Below, piece by piece: positions 49,040 to 58,973 of a DNA stretch of 64,000 nucleotides. Each line of letters opens with the position of its first letter. Position 1 is the first letter of the stretch. The notes under the pieces were generated by a model that was not told the origin of the DNA, searched no databases, and saw only the letters and a list, made by a program, of their open reading frames with translations. Position numbers and translations under genes: made by a program. The DNA lies in assembly GCF_002079055.1 (NCBI RefSeq), contig NC_047497.1, positions 226,001 to 290,000 on the forward strand. The letters run 5' to 3'. This stretch comes from Saccharomyces paradoxus (lineage: Eukaryota; Ascomycota; Saccharomycetes; Saccharomycetales; Saccharomycetaceae).

Positions 49040-49479
49040 ATAGAGAGGTAAAAAAAGTGGTTCCTCGCGTTATTGTTGATGCCGCGCCATACGTCATAGC
49101 TAAATATAGTATTAACCACAGCTCCCTGAACGAAAAGGGCCCTTCGGCCCGATTAGAGCGCGGGCCCGTTCCCGTCTGTGCATGTGGGTTTGTCCCATAA
49201 CGGTAACTTGCTCCAGAAAGCCATCTCGAAGGTGCCACAAAACAAAACAAAATATGACAAGCAACAATAAGTCCTGCGGGTTCTCGCCCAATGTATGTCC
49301 TATTACACCCTTTATGCCTTGGTAATTTGTGGTGCAGAAAAACAAACAAAATATTTCAGTTATTTAAAGGACGATCTTGAAGAGTATTTCTTACCATCTT
49401 TCCTTTTATTTGTCTTTGTTTGGAGCAAAAATATCCCGTACCAAACTAATAAGTACTAATAAAGTCTCATAAAACGATA

Positions 49480-50172
49480 ATGAAATTCTCTACTACTTTG
49501 TCTGTCGCTTTATTCACCTTGGCTAAGATGGTCATTGCAGACTCCGAAGAATTCGGCCTGGTGAGTATCCGTTCTGGTTCAGATTTACAATATTTGGGTG
49601 TCTACAGTGATAACGGCACTTTGAAACTTGGAAGCAGCAGTGGCTCATTTGAGGCTACTATCACCGATGATGGTAAGCTGAAATTTAACGATGACAAGTA
49701 TGCTGTCGTCAACGAGGACGGTTCCTTCAAAGAAGGTTCTGAGAGCGATGCTGCCACCGGTTTCTCCATTAAGGACGGCCATCTAAACTATAAGAGCTCA
49801 TCTGGGTTCTACGCTATCAAGGACAATTCGTCTTACATTTTCTCTTCTAAGCAATCAGACGATGCTACCGGTATTGCTATTAGACCAACCGGCAAGACTG
49901 GATCTGTTGTAGCAGATTTTAGTCCAAGTGACTCTAATTCTTCTTCCTCTTCATCTGCTTCTGCATCATCTTCTACAGAGTCTGCTAAAACTTCCAGTGC
50001 TGCAGCAGTTTCCTCTGCTAGCTCCGCAGCTGCTTCTGTTATCTCTCAAATTACTGATGGACAAATTCAAGCTCCAAACACTGTTTATGAACAAACAGAA
50101 AACGGGGGTGCCAAGGCTACTGTCGGAATGGGTGCTGGTGCTTTAGCAGCCGCAGCCGCTTTCTTGTTATGA
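49480..50172 (+). CDS. CWP1: CWP1, GPI-anchored cell wall mannoprotein
   Basis: 230 residues (239 in S. cerevisiae). Signal peptide 1-20 (ends KMVIA). The globular N-terminal domain (21-~145) has DDGKLKFNDDKYAVVNEDGSF; a Ser/Ala-rich stem follows. The PIR motif SQITDGQIQ is at 189-197, then the likely omega Asn208 (TENGGAK) and a hydrophobic GPI tail. It covers birth scars and binds beta-glucan. Compared with my memory of S288c the Ser-rich stem is shorter and several residues differ, so this is one of the faster-diverging genes here. Its C-terminal 45 residues closely resemble those of its neighbour CWP2. Confidence 0.96.
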   Translation: MKFSTTLSVALFTLAKMVIADSEEFGLVSIRSGSDLQYLGVYSDNGTLKLGSSSGSFEATITDDGKLKFNDDKYAVVNEDGSFKEGSESDAATGFSIKDGHLNYKSSSGFYAIKDNSSYIFSSKQSDDATGIAIRPTGKTGSVVADFSPSDSNSSSSSSASASSSTESAKTSSAAAVSSASSAAASVISQITDGQIQAPNTVYEQTENGGAKATVGMGAGALAAAAAFLL

Positions 50173-50595
50173 GTACGAGAACAAAACCTGCATGTTTTAT
50201 TTCCCCTCAATATAGCTTTCTAGATAATGATCATTTACATATAACGTAATGTAATATGGAAGGGCCCATAATTTATTCTCTAACCTCGTCCTCACTACGT
50301 TCCTTTTTTGTATGCGTCTCTCGCATTCTCCGATTCGCATGAAAAATTTAAACCTGTAGAAAGATAAGTAAATGGCCTTCAGTCTCTTTTTTGCATTAAA
50401 AAAAGATGGATATACCAAGTAGCATATAAGAATAGCCTGTTTTAAATCCGTTCAAGTGACTACTGATCCGTATAGAGTAGTAGATTATTGTACATACTCA
50501 AGAAGAAAGTGAAGAAAACTACGGCGACCTCAATAAAACGAGTTGATAAATCAAATTAAACTAACAGTTTCCAAGGCTAATAAGAGAATATAAGA
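50173..50595. other. CWP1 3' region and YJU2 promoter
   Basis: 423 bp, AT-rich. No gene, TATA or strong motif is recognised. Confidence 0.5.
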
Positions 50596-51432
50596 ATGTC
50601 TGAAAGAAAAGCTATAAACAAGTACTATCCGCCGGATTACAATCCGTTGGAAGCTGAAAAGTTGTCTAGGAAGATGGCCAGGAAACTAAAGACCATGAAT
50701 AAGAGCCATGCGTCGATTAGGTTAATGACCCCATTTAGTATGAGATGTCTACAATGTAACGAATACATTCCCAAAAGCAGAAAATTCAATGGTAAGAAGG
50801 AACTGCTGAAGGAGAAGTACTTGGACTCCATTAAGATATATAGGCTAACCATTTCATGTCCGCGTTGTGCCAATTCCATTGCATTTAGAACAGACCCTGG
50901 TAATTCAGATTATGTAATGGAAGTGGGAGGCGTAAGAAACTATGTCCCACAGAAGCCGAATGATGGTCGGAACCCTAAAGCAGCTGCCGAAAGTATAGAC
51001 GAGACACTGCAACGCTTGGTGAGAGAGAAAGAAATAGAGCAGAACGGGACGATGGGCATAAAGGACCAAGTGGGTGACAAAATGGATCTGCTAGAAAAAA
51101 GACTGGCCAAAATTCAACAAGAGCAAGAGGATGACGAAGAACTTGAGAATTTGAGGAAGAAAAATCTTGAAATGAGCCAGAGGGCAGAAATGATAAGCCG
51201 CAGCAATCATTTACAGCAGGAAAAAGCAGTAACGGCTGATGATCTGGACAACATCGCGGAGCAGGCATTCGATAACCACAGGCGGCGTTCCAGTAAATCT
51301 GACAAAAACAATGATGAGAAGAGGGCTCCATTGTTTAATCCTACATCCAACAAGGGAAAAATTCAAAAGAAAAGCTCTCCGCGCACAAATCCGTTAGGGA
51401 TAGTTGTAAAACGTGGAAAGTCTCTAAAGTGA
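50596..51432 (+). CDS. YJU2: YJU2 (CWC16), splicing factor
   Basis: 278 residues, same length as S. cerevisiae. The start MSERKAINKYYPPDYNP is the CWC16 family signature that threads into the spliceosome active site near the branch helix. A zinc-binding set follows: Cys51/Cys54 and Cys88/Cys91 (CLQC, CPRC), within the conserved ~1-130 domain. The rest is a charged, helical, basic tail (ending NPLGIVVKRGKSLK). Yju2 joins the Prp19-containing complex and promotes the first (branching) step after Prp2. Essential in S. cerevisiae. Confidence 0.97.
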   Translation: MSERKAINKYYPPDYNPLEAEKLSRKMARKLKTMNKSHASIRLMTPFSMRCLQCNEYIPKSRKFNGKKELLKEKYLDSIKIYRLTISCPRCANSIAFRTDPGNSDYVMEVGGVRNYVPQKPNDGRNPKAAAESIDETLQRLVREKEIEQNGTMGIKDQVGDKMDLLEKRLAKIQQEQEDDEELENLRKKNLEMSQRAEMISRSNHLQQEKAVTADDLDNIAEQAFDNHRRRSSKSDKNNDEKRAPLFNPTSNKGKIQKKSSPRTNPLGIVVKRGKSLK

Positions 51433-51660
51433 CCTAGAAACGTAAGAAACATACAGTTGGTGATACGGTGTCTTGTGATGCGGTGCTGCTTCCATGCCAC
51501 AACCTCCATCGCTACTTACGAGGTGCGAAAGCCCCTTCGGACTTTGAAATGTCTTCCCGTTTTTTTTATTGAATTTTCTTATAAATGAATACATATCGGG
51601 CAAAGCCATTGTTGACCAAAGCAAGCCAAAACCACACAACAGAGGACGAATAGAAAAGCA

Positions 51661-52602
51661 ATGGCTCCGTATCCATACAAAGTGCAAACGACAGTGCCCG
51701 ATCTCCAATATGAGAACTTTGATGGTGCTAAATTCGGGTATATGTTATGGCCCGTCCAAAATGGCACCAATGTGGTCAAAGGTAGAGTTTTACTGATCCA
51801 TGGGTTTGGCGAGTATACGAAAATTCAATTCCGCCTTATGGACCACTTATCCCTCAATGGTTACGAGTCATTCACATTTGATCAAAGGGGCGCCGGTGTT
51901 ACATCACCAGGAAAATCGAAAGGCGTAACTGATGAGTACCATGTGTTTAACGATCTGGAACATTTTGTGGAGAAGAACTTAAGTGAATGTAAGGCTAAAG
52001 GTATTCCGTTGTTTATGTGGGGACATTCGATGGGTGGTGGTATCTGCCTAAATTATGCATGCCAAGGTAAGCACAAAAACGAAATAAGTGGATATATCGG
52101 ATCAGGCCCATTAATAATTTTACATCCGCATACTATGTATAATAAACCAACTCAAATAATTGCTCCACTATTGGCAAAGTTTTTGCCAAGGGTAAGGATC
52201 GATACTGGTCTAGATCTGAAAGGAGTTACATCCGATAAGGAGTATCGTGCTTTCCTGGGAAGCGATCCTATGTCTGTTCCATTGTATGGGTCGTTTAGGC
52301 AGATACACGATTTTATGCAACGTGGTGCCAGGCTCTACAAGAATGAAAATAATTACATTCAGAAGAACTTCGCTAAAAATAAACCTGTCATTATTATGCA
52401 TGGGCAAGACGACACAATTAACGATCCTAAGGGCTCTGAAAAGTTCATCCAGGACTGTCCTTCTGTTGACAAAGAAGTTAAGTTGTACCCGGGTGCAAGA
52501 CACTCGATCTTCTCGCTAGAGACAGATGAAGTTTTCAGCACGGTGTTCAATGATATGAAACAATGGCTGGACCAACATACTACGGCCAAAGCCAAACCAT
52601 AG
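51661..52602 (+). CDS. YJU3: YJU3, monoacylglycerol lipase
   Basis: 313 residues, same length as S. cerevisiae. An alpha/beta hydrolase: LIHGFGEY oxyanion region at 45-52, nucleophile elbow GHSMGG with Ser123, acid Asp251 in HGQDDTIND, and His281 in GARHSIF. A hydrophobic lid helix lies around 155-180 (YNKPTQIIAPLLAKFL). It hydrolyses monoacylglycerols to glycerol and fatty acid, the last step of triacylglycerol breakdown, on lipid droplets and membranes. It lies tandem to YJU2, 228 bp apart. Confidence 0.97.
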   Translation: MAPYPYKVQTTVPDLQYENFDGAKFGYMLWPVQNGTNVVKGRVLLIHGFGEYTKIQFRLMDHLSLNGYESFTFDQRGAGVTSPGKSKGVTDEYHVFNDLEHFVEKNLSECKAKGIPLFMWGHSMGGGICLNYACQGKHKNEISGYIGSGPLIILHPHTMYNKPTQIIAPLLAKFLPRVRIDTGLDLKGVTSDKEYRAFLGSDPMSVPLYGSFRQIHDFMQRGARLYKNENNYIQKNFAKNKPVIIMHGQDDTINDPKGSEKFIQDCPSVDKEVKLYPGARHSIFSLETDEVFSTVFNDMKQWLDQHTTAKAKP

Positions 52603-53113
52603 CTCATGGCGGACTCAATCACCTACACAGTAGACAGATACACATATATACATTTATATCTCATCAAGAATGCCACTAGTAAATATTATTTGCAAAAGTA
52701 AATCAGTGCATTAGTAAATTAGTAAATTAAAAGTTAATCGAAGCCGTAATCGAAGCTGTAATCGACCGATTGCCTTGTCGAACTTGAAAAAAGTGAAAAG
52801 CGGCTCCCCTTTCCCCGGAATGGGAAATCACATTATCCGTGCGGCGTTTTCTGAGCGAAAATCATGGCGATTGCCAAACTTTTGGTAGCCATCTGGGGGA
52901 ACTTTTGACTATTTTTTCCAATGATGAAAATGGATTACTGGTGTGAATGGCGCTAAATAGAGCTTTTTTTTTTCTCCATTCTACCCTTATAAGCTTTCTT
53001 ATCCAATTATTATTTTTGTTGTTCTTTTTGTTCATGGATTAATGGGTTCTGAACTCGAGTAAAAGAACAAGAGTGCTTGTGCTAAGTAAAGAGAATTATT
53101 ACTTTTGCCCAAC
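52603..53113. promoter_or_regulatory. YJU3 3' region and MBR1 promoter
   Basis: 511 bp. STRE CCCCT is at 52806-52810 and poly-T at 52966-52975. A short repeated GAAGC(C/T)GTAATCGA unit occurs at 52740-52766. Nothing coding. Confidence 0.5.
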
Positions 53114-54133
53114 ATGAGGATGGAAAAGCCAAGAGACAAACCACTTTCCGCAGGAGATATGAATGACTACTGTTCTCAGGGTTCGATGGATGATATAGAC
53201 TGTTTGAACTTTTTCGAAAGAGCTGTTCAGGACCCATGTTGTGAGGCCTGTGACACAGAGGATGCAGATGAAGAACTGAGAGCAAAGCTCAGTAACTTTA
53301 ATTTTCAGTCTGATTCATCCCCCTGTAGTGGTAAATGCCAACCGACGTTGAATCCACTGTGTAAAATAGATGAAGCACTCCCAGCGAGGTCAGAATTAGC
53401 TCCATCGAGAAACGGCTCGGTATCTGAGGCAAATTCTGATACAAATTCTATAGCTTCTTCTATCCATGACCCTACCGACTCTAAATATGGAGGCATGCCC
53501 AGCTTGAGGAAGGCCAAAACGACGTCCTACTTCACTTCATCTTCGTCAAACAAGACTACAATGAGAAATCCACTAAAAAAATGCAGTACCAATGTAAATG
53601 GCCTTTTAGTAAACGGGAGGAGCTCAAGCTCTTCCAGACAGTCTATACCAGAGTTGTTTAGTGGTGCGTGTACGAAAAAGAAAAATAGCGTATTGCTTAA
53701 AAGCGAAACGCCACATTCGGAATTCTCTAGCAACTCACTTCAACACTCCAATACAAGGTCGTTTTCCTTACCTAGGTCAAGATCGAGGTCTTCTGCCATT
53801 GCAATACCTACACATTTGTATGGTTTAGAAAAATACGTTTCACCCGAGTTGGACACTTTGACTGCTGACCCAGAAGATAGCATTGGAAGTTCTCTAAATA
53901 ATAGGCATCGCAAAGCTTCATCCTGTTGTCCAAATGATGCGGGGGTCACAAACTCATCATTACCACATTCGAATAATTCTTCATCGCTGAATTTTCCTTT
54001 GGGTACAAATACGAATCAATACCACCAACCAAGGCAGTCATTACAACAGCAGCAATTTTCGAAACCAGGCTTTGGCGCTGGAAGGAAAAAATCTTTTATT
54101 GAGATGTCATTGGCAAGTTCATTTGCAGGCTAA
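53114..54133 (+). CDS. MBR1: MBR1, mitochondrial-biogenesis regulator (serine-rich)
   Basis: 339 residues from ATG 53114 (MRMEK), the known length; three codons upstream start with TTG and are ignored. It is low-complexity and Ser/Asn-rich. A conserved Cys/Asp N-terminal segment lies at ~33-60 (DCLNFFERAVQDPCCEACDTEDADEE). Arg-Ser stretches occur mid-protein, and the C-terminus is well conserved (GRKKSFIEMSLASSFAG). No catalytic domain is seen. Deletion affects growth on non-fermentable carbon, and ISF1 is its paralogue. It is not known to bind DNA, and its molecular role is open. Confidence 0.94.
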   Translation: MRMEKPRDKPLSAGDMNDYCSQGSMDDIDCLNFFERAVQDPCCEACDTEDADEELRAKLSNFNFQSDSSPCSGKCQPTLNPLCKIDEALPARSELAPSRNGSVSEANSDTNSIASSIHDPTDSKYGGMPSLRKAKTTSYFTSSSSNKTTMRNPLKKCSTNVNGLLVNGRSSSSSRQSIPELFSGACTKKKNSVLLKSETPHSEFSSNSLQHSNTRSFSLPRSRSRSSAIAIPTHLYGLEKYVSPELDTLTADPEDSIGSSLNNRHRKASSCCPNDAGVTNSSLPHSNNSSSLNFPLGTNTNQYHQPRQSLQQQQFSKPGFGAGRKKSFIEMSLASSFAG

Positions 54134-54460
54134 TATTCTCTCCACCTTGGAATAACCGTATGATGTTCAATTTTGTTATTTATTACCATATTCTAGTTTC
54201 CCATCTGTTCGTCTTTACTAAGTATAATATATACCTATTTGTATCTTCTATTTGGTTTCCAAATTCCCGTATACTTTCCACTGTCTATCATCCCACTCTA
54301 GAAGCATTTTTTTATAATATTTTAAGAAATCTTTCTGAAAAAAATTATTAATTACTTTTTCTCATTGATAATACAACCCGCTATATATTGTAACAAATAG
54401 TAAATAAAGAAAGTAAAAAAAAAACTTTTAAAAGTGAGAATGAGAATTAAACATTTTCGG
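54134..54460. other. Convergent MBR1/BUD2 3' region
   Basis: 327 bp of very AT-rich sequence between converging genes, with TATATA-type efficiency elements near 54226 and 54382 and an A-run at 54415-54424. No gene is seen. Confidence 0.6.
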
Positions 54461-57400
54461 TCAAGTTCCCTCTGTTTCTTTCTTCTTCTTAAACCATCTT
54501 GTCAACTTACGGGAACTTTGTTCTTTAGGTACATCTGCGTTAGGAGGTTTCCTCATTATCCTAGATAACTTCGTCGGAGAAAATCTATTACCCAAACTAC
54601 CTTTACCTTGCGAGGTTGGAAGTATCAAATGATCGTCCTTGGCTCCATTGTCGGATGGCGCCCCATGTAACGATGTTCTGTTCTTACTCTTGGGACTTTC
54701 ATCATGTACATCAATACTCAAAAATCTACTGTGACTATCTCCAATGCTGTTATTAGATTTACTAGGGACACCTTTCGTGAAGAACTTCTGCAATCTTGCG
54801 GAGGAGTATTCACTTGCTGGCTTACTTAACAGTTTAAGGACAATTTTTTTTCCCTCCTTTACTTCTTCATAAAAAATTTTATGCGAGAGTGAAATGGAGT
54901 ATTTTTTGTCTTCAAACAAAGTACTAGAAGCACATTCGTAATCTGATAACCGTTTTCTAACATGATCAATCCTATTATAAAGTAAACATGACTCTTGCTC
55001 CAATTCTTTCATCATGTAGTTTTCCTCTTCTGTTTTCGGGATTATAGAATTGAATATGACGCTAGAGTTAGTGCCACTATCCAGGCCTTTGTTTTTGGGA
55101 CCTACATCATCGCTTTTCAGCAAATTCATTAAATCGTCTCCGAAAACCTCTGTGTTATTTTCAGTTATTTTCTCAAATTCTAACTCTCCAATTTCTGGCT
55201 TAACCTCAACTGGTGAATCTAAATCTTTTTTATCCATCGACAAATTTATGCTGCTACCGTTTAACAGACCTTCCTCCTCCTTTAAATCTCTCTTCCCGTC
55301 ACTATCTGTATGATTATATTTTTCCATCCTGATCATATTTTCCTGACTGAAATTAACAATCAGGTTAACAAACTCAGTCTCTCTCAAATTCTTATCAATT
55401 AGATAAGGAATCTGCGGCAAATCATTCAACGTAACCTGATCAATGGCCAATTTGGGTCTCGAAATAGTAGAACTTAAGTTCAATATCTTTGAGTTGAAAT
55501 CTAGTTTCTTTTGCGTCATTTTATCAATGTAGTCTAGTAACTCATTATGTCTTTTATCGATAAAGTTATTCATCTTCATCAACCAGGGCTCCTTGTTTGC
55601 AAACTGTGTCAAAGTGGACAAATTAAGTAATACTTTACTTATTAGGGTAAGATTTCTTCTTGATGTTTCGTTCAAATTTTGAGAAACATATTTGAACAGT
55701 TTAGGGTTTAATATAACCGGACAGAAAAACCTCAAAAACAACAACCCTGATATACCATTCAAAATTATTTGCAGAGTGTCATCGATACAAATTATCTCTA
55801 GTTTCTGCCTAAAAATTTTCAAAACATTTCTTATTTCAATCGGTAGGTCATTACTCGTTACATAAAGTCTTTTCCAAATTTTTGTAACCCAAGAATACAA
55901 CCTTTTGTAATTATCGCCTATTATTTTCCCCTTCTTTGCTTCATCTTTTTCTTTTATTCTGGTAGGATCCAATTCACATGATTTGTTTGACTCAATGATC
56001 TCCTTTAGTATTCCACTAAGTGCCTTATTCAAATACTCACTACCCACTCTAAAGAAATATTGTTCAATTGATTTTGTTAAGATGGAGTTACCACGGAATA
56101 AACTGTTGAAAATATGTCTCGAGTCTAGATTTTTCTGATTTATCCTTGAAACTGTTCCGTCTATTTTAGCCAATTCTTTATCTATAAGTACATGGAGCCA
56201 TTCTTCTATTCTTGACAAAGATTGAAATATATCAAGAAAGATTATTGATGTTTGCGTCAATTTATTATCATTTTCCATTGATGAAGAAGATTTGTATATT
56301 AGATTTGAAACCATGGACAAGTTTGCGTTAATCAAAAGTTTTTCCAATTTAATGAAGTTAGTTGACGGCAAAATGAAGTTCAAATTTGAAGAAATTTTAA
56401 TACAAATCGTTCCAATTTGAAAATTTTGGTTGTCAATGTCCATGACGGGCAGTCTAGTTTCCTTATTATATTTCGTATCGTTTATTATCTCTTGGGTAAT
56501 TTTTATTTTACCAATCAATCGTAACCGTTTTTTATTATTAGGATCCTGAAATAACTGCTTGATTTCCAGATAGGAATCAGTAAGTCTTAAAAGTTCATTA
56601 AATTTAAACTCTTCTCTCCAAAATGGATTTGGGGAATTCGGAACCATCGATGTCCTAGCCCACGTATGACCCCAAGCTGTTATGTCTGTGAATATTGACC
56701 ATGGCGTATTATTCTTGTCATTCAAATTGATTGACTGAAAGTTAGCTTCCAAAATAGAAATCTTAAAGCTATTCGATATCTTCATATCGTTTGATTTATC
56801 TGAACCAATAACAGATAAATATTCTGACCTGGCGTATGACTGTAACGCTACAAAACAATCCTCCAAGTCTATTCTTAAGGGAAATTCTATAATAATTTCT
56901 TGAGGAATATCAATAGAGTTATTGTTAGAACTGCTAATATTTTCTATACGAAATTTTTCGAGGTCCAACTGGTTTCTTAGCAATGGCAATTCACCTAAAA
57001 ACAAACAATTTTCATTTTGTAAAACAGAAGAATCTAGGATTCTTATCTCTGATTTTAAAAGCTGATTAATGTTTAACGAGTAAATCAGAGAGCCATCACT
57101 TTGTAAAAGGAGATCTAACGTGCCGTCTGATTTAAGAACTCCCATAGCAGAAAACCAGCCCACTCCGTTATTATCATTATTAATTAAGTCATGGTTGCCT
57201 AAGGTATTTGTTGCCGGCGGAAGAGCGATGTTTTTAACAATGGGCCCAAAGACATTTAATTTGTAAACCAGCAAACTTTCTGGTTTTCCCATTTTTTTCT
57301 TTTTGAATTCACGAGGTGGCGATACTTGGAACTTATTAAATATACCGTTTGTCTTCATTGAGCTCCACCAGATCAAACACGTTAATAATTTCTTGAAATC

Positions 57401-57775
57401 GTTCCAACTTTTAACTCGGAGGTAGACTTTATTATCCTTACCTAAGGTATTCACTTGAGTTATAAAGTTACAATTTGCATTAATATCTTTGAAAGTGGAT
57501 TGTGTATCCCTAATAATCTCAATTTCACATTGCTGTAAATGCTTGATAATTGGCTGAATATTAGTGGAATCTGCTGTCAACTCGTCGATTGAATGTGTTA
57601 GCGCGCCCGTATTGGTAATCTGAAGATAGTGTGTCTTCCAATCGTTTAATGAAAGGTTATTACACCACTGAATCTCGCCTTTAAAAGTGTTCTTGTAATG
57701 TTTAACGTTGGACAAAAATTCGTTCAATTTGAAATATGATTTTCGACTTGGGGCCGGTTCATTATTAGAGCTCAT
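54461..57775 (-). CDS. BUD2: BUD2, GTPase-activating protein for Bud1/Rsr1
   Basis: 1104 residues from ATG 57775 (MSSNNE), the known length; four more codons open only through a TTG. A PH-like/C2 region lies in the first ~480 residues (a C2 strand GKIKITQEI around 410). A RasGAP domain spans ~500-720 and contains SLFRGNSILTKSIEQYF with its candidate arginine finger and the LRFFCPVILNP motif typical of the family. The C-terminus is charged and ends with basic KLTRWFKKKKE. Bud2 stimulates GTP hydrolysis by Rsr1 at the presumptive bud site and so sets axial or bipolar budding. Confidence 0.96.
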   Translation of the reverse strand: MSSNNEPAPSRKSYFKLNEFLSNVKHYKNTFKGEIQWCNNLSLNDWKTHYLQITNTGALTHSIDELTADSTNIQPIIKHLQQCEIEIIRDTQSTFKDINANCNFITQVNTLGKDNKVYLRVKSWNDFKKLLTCLIWWSSMKTNGIFNKFQVSPPREFKKKKMGKPESLLVYKLNVFGPIVKNIALPPATNTLGNHDLINNDNNGVGWFSAMGVLKSDGTLDLLLQSDGSLIYSLNINQLLKSEIRILDSSVLQNENCLFLGELPLLRNQLDLEKFRIENISSSNNNSIDIPQEIIIEFPLRIDLEDCFVALQSYARSEYLSVIGSDKSNDMKISNSFKISILEANFQSINLNDKNNTPWSIFTDITAWGHTWARTSMVPNSPNPFWREEFKFNELLRLTDSYLEIKQLFQDPNNKKRLRLIGKIKITQEIINDTKYNKETRLPVMDIDNQNFQIGTICIKISSNLNFILPSTNFIKLEKLLINANLSMVSNLIYKSSSSMENDNKLTQTSIIFLDIFQSLSRIEEWLHVLIDKELAKIDGTVSRINQKNLDSRHIFNSLFRGNSILTKSIEQYFFRVGSEYLNKALSGILKEIIESNKSCELDPTRIKEKDEAKKGKIIGDNYKRLYSWVTKIWKRLYVTSNDLPIEIRNVLKIFRQKLEIICIDDTLQIILNGISGLLFLRFFCPVILNPKLFKYVSQNLNETSRRNLTLISKVLLNLSTLTQFANKEPWLMKMNNFIDKRHNELLDYIDKMTQKKLDFNSKILNLSSTISRPKLAIDQVTLNDLPQIPYLIDKNLRETEFVNLIVNFSQENMIRMEKYNHTDSDGKRDLKEEEGLLNGSSINLSMDKKDLDSPVEVKPEIGELEFEKITENNTEVFGDDLMNLLKSDDVGPKNKGLDSGTNSSVIFNSIIPKTEEENYMMKELEQESCLLYNRIDHVRKRLSDYECASSTLFEDKKYSISLSHKIFYEEVKEGKKIVLKLLSKPASEYSSARLQKFFTKGVPSKSNNSIGDSHSRFLSIDVHDESPKSKNRTSLHGAPSDNGAKDDHLILPTSQGKGSLGNRFSPTKLSRIMRKPPNADVPKEQSSRKLTRWFKKKKETEGT

Positions 57776-58040
57776 AATATTGCACAAGCAAAGATGTGAA
57801 ACACCACCACGTAAGTATGAATAAAGTTCTCAGTCCGGCTAGATAGTTATTCCTGCTATCTTATTGTCGTTTCCACTTTCCGTTTCCATAAATGGCGTTT
57901 GTTTCAATACCTTTTTTTTATCGAACAGGACGCGATCACGAAAGAAAGTCATTAATTATTATTAGATACAGAAGGATATACATATTATGAAGTATGCATG
58001 GTATTTTCACGGAGACCTGCAAGGAAGGCCAGTATCATAA

Positions 58041-58973
58041 TCAACTGGTAACAGTAAATTTACCAAAGATGTTAGGAATTTCACCTTCTGGTCCGATGTA
58101 TCTAGGATCTCTCCAGGGACCAATATCGGAATAGCAGAACCTATCATTAGGGTTGTGCAAGACGGATGTACCACCATATTTAACAGGCAAGTTCTCAATA
58201 GGAATTTGTTTTAACAATTCCTTTTTGTAAGAAGAGCCAAGAATAAATATTTTTGACACGGTTACTGGGTCCAAGAAGGGTTTGACCATCTTGAACATTG
58301 TCGAAAAACCAAATGGACTGTGTATAATATAGAATTTACCCATTCTCTCAGGATAATAGTTTTGGCTGATATCAGCGACGTCTTTAATATAGGAAAGCAC
58401 ATGGTACGCATTAGATAGTGAGATACCCTTCAGATCTAGCACAGTGCACGAAGTTTCAATAAGGTAGCCAGCCCTTCTCGAACACGCTGGGACCCGATAT
58501 CTGGAAAATAATTCGTACTCCTTTACTAAGTTTCTTAGCATCTGTTTTTCGGTGGTAATCTTGTACATTTTCTTTAAATTGATTCCCCCCAGTTCTTCGA
58601 AGTATAATGGTCTCCCATCCTTATCAACATGATGATAGTACTGAGGGTAAATTTTGGCCAACTTGATTCTTTCTTTGTCTTCAGCTTCCTTGTTGTTTTC
58701 ATAATCCTCGATAATAGTGTTGGCACCGTATTCTTCCCTCCATCGTTCAGTTTCTACAAACATCTCAACGCTAGCATTGATATCAAATTTTCTTGCTCTT
58801 AGAAATCGCAATAGTGTAGAATCATCTAATCTCTCTTTGTAATTCCTCTCTAACAGGATTGACCTGAATTGCAAAAGCGCTTCCTCTTGCTCCTTAGTCA
58901 AATTGCCAGGAGTGCCTGGCAAAGCGTTGGGGGAGCATATTTGAGGATAAGTGTCGAGTATACTAGTTGTCAT
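58041..58973 (-). CDS. YKL091C: YKL091C (Sfh1), Sec14-like phosphatidylinositol/phosphatidylcholine-binding protein
   Basis: 310 residues from ATG 58973 (MTTSIL), the known length; six codons upstream begin with a TTG and are ignored. CRAL-TRIO N-domain (~30-95) with [11 protein letters not shown]; lipid-binding lobe (~100-275) including [18 protein letters not shown], the conserved floor and gate helix, and the KYGG motif. It is the closest homologue of Sec14, binds PI and PC, and is thought to present phosphatidylinositol to kinases. The name SFH1 is also used for an RSC subunit, so I give the systematic name. Confidence 0.95.
   Translation of the reverse strand: MTTSILDTYPQICSPNALPGTPGNLTKEQEEALLQFRSILLERNYKERLDDSTLLRFLRARKFDINASVEMFVETERWREEYGANTIIEDYENNKEAEDKERIKLAKIYPQYYHHVDKDGRPLYFEELGGINLKKMYKITTEKQMLRNLVKEYELFSRYRVPACSRRAGYLIETSCTVLDLKGISLSNAYHVLSYIKDVADISQNYYPERMGKFYIIHSPFGFSTMFKMVKPFLDPVTVSKIFILGSSYKKELLKQIPIENLPVKYGGTSVLHNPNDRFCYSDIGPWRDPRYIGPEGEIPNIFGKFTVTS

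Larger units (their letters stand above)
47853..49479. promoter_or_regulatory. CWP2/CWP1 intergenic region and CWP1 promoter
   Basis: 1627 bp with no credible gene. A Rap1-like CACCCATACAT is at 48798-48808 and an SCB CGCGAAA at 49033-49039. A GC hairpin GGGCC-CTTC-GGCCC is at 49137-49150. The first ~300 bp are AT-rich 3' sequence of CWP2. CWP1 transcription is cell-cycle regulated in S. cerevisiae, fitting the SCB. Confidence 0.55.
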
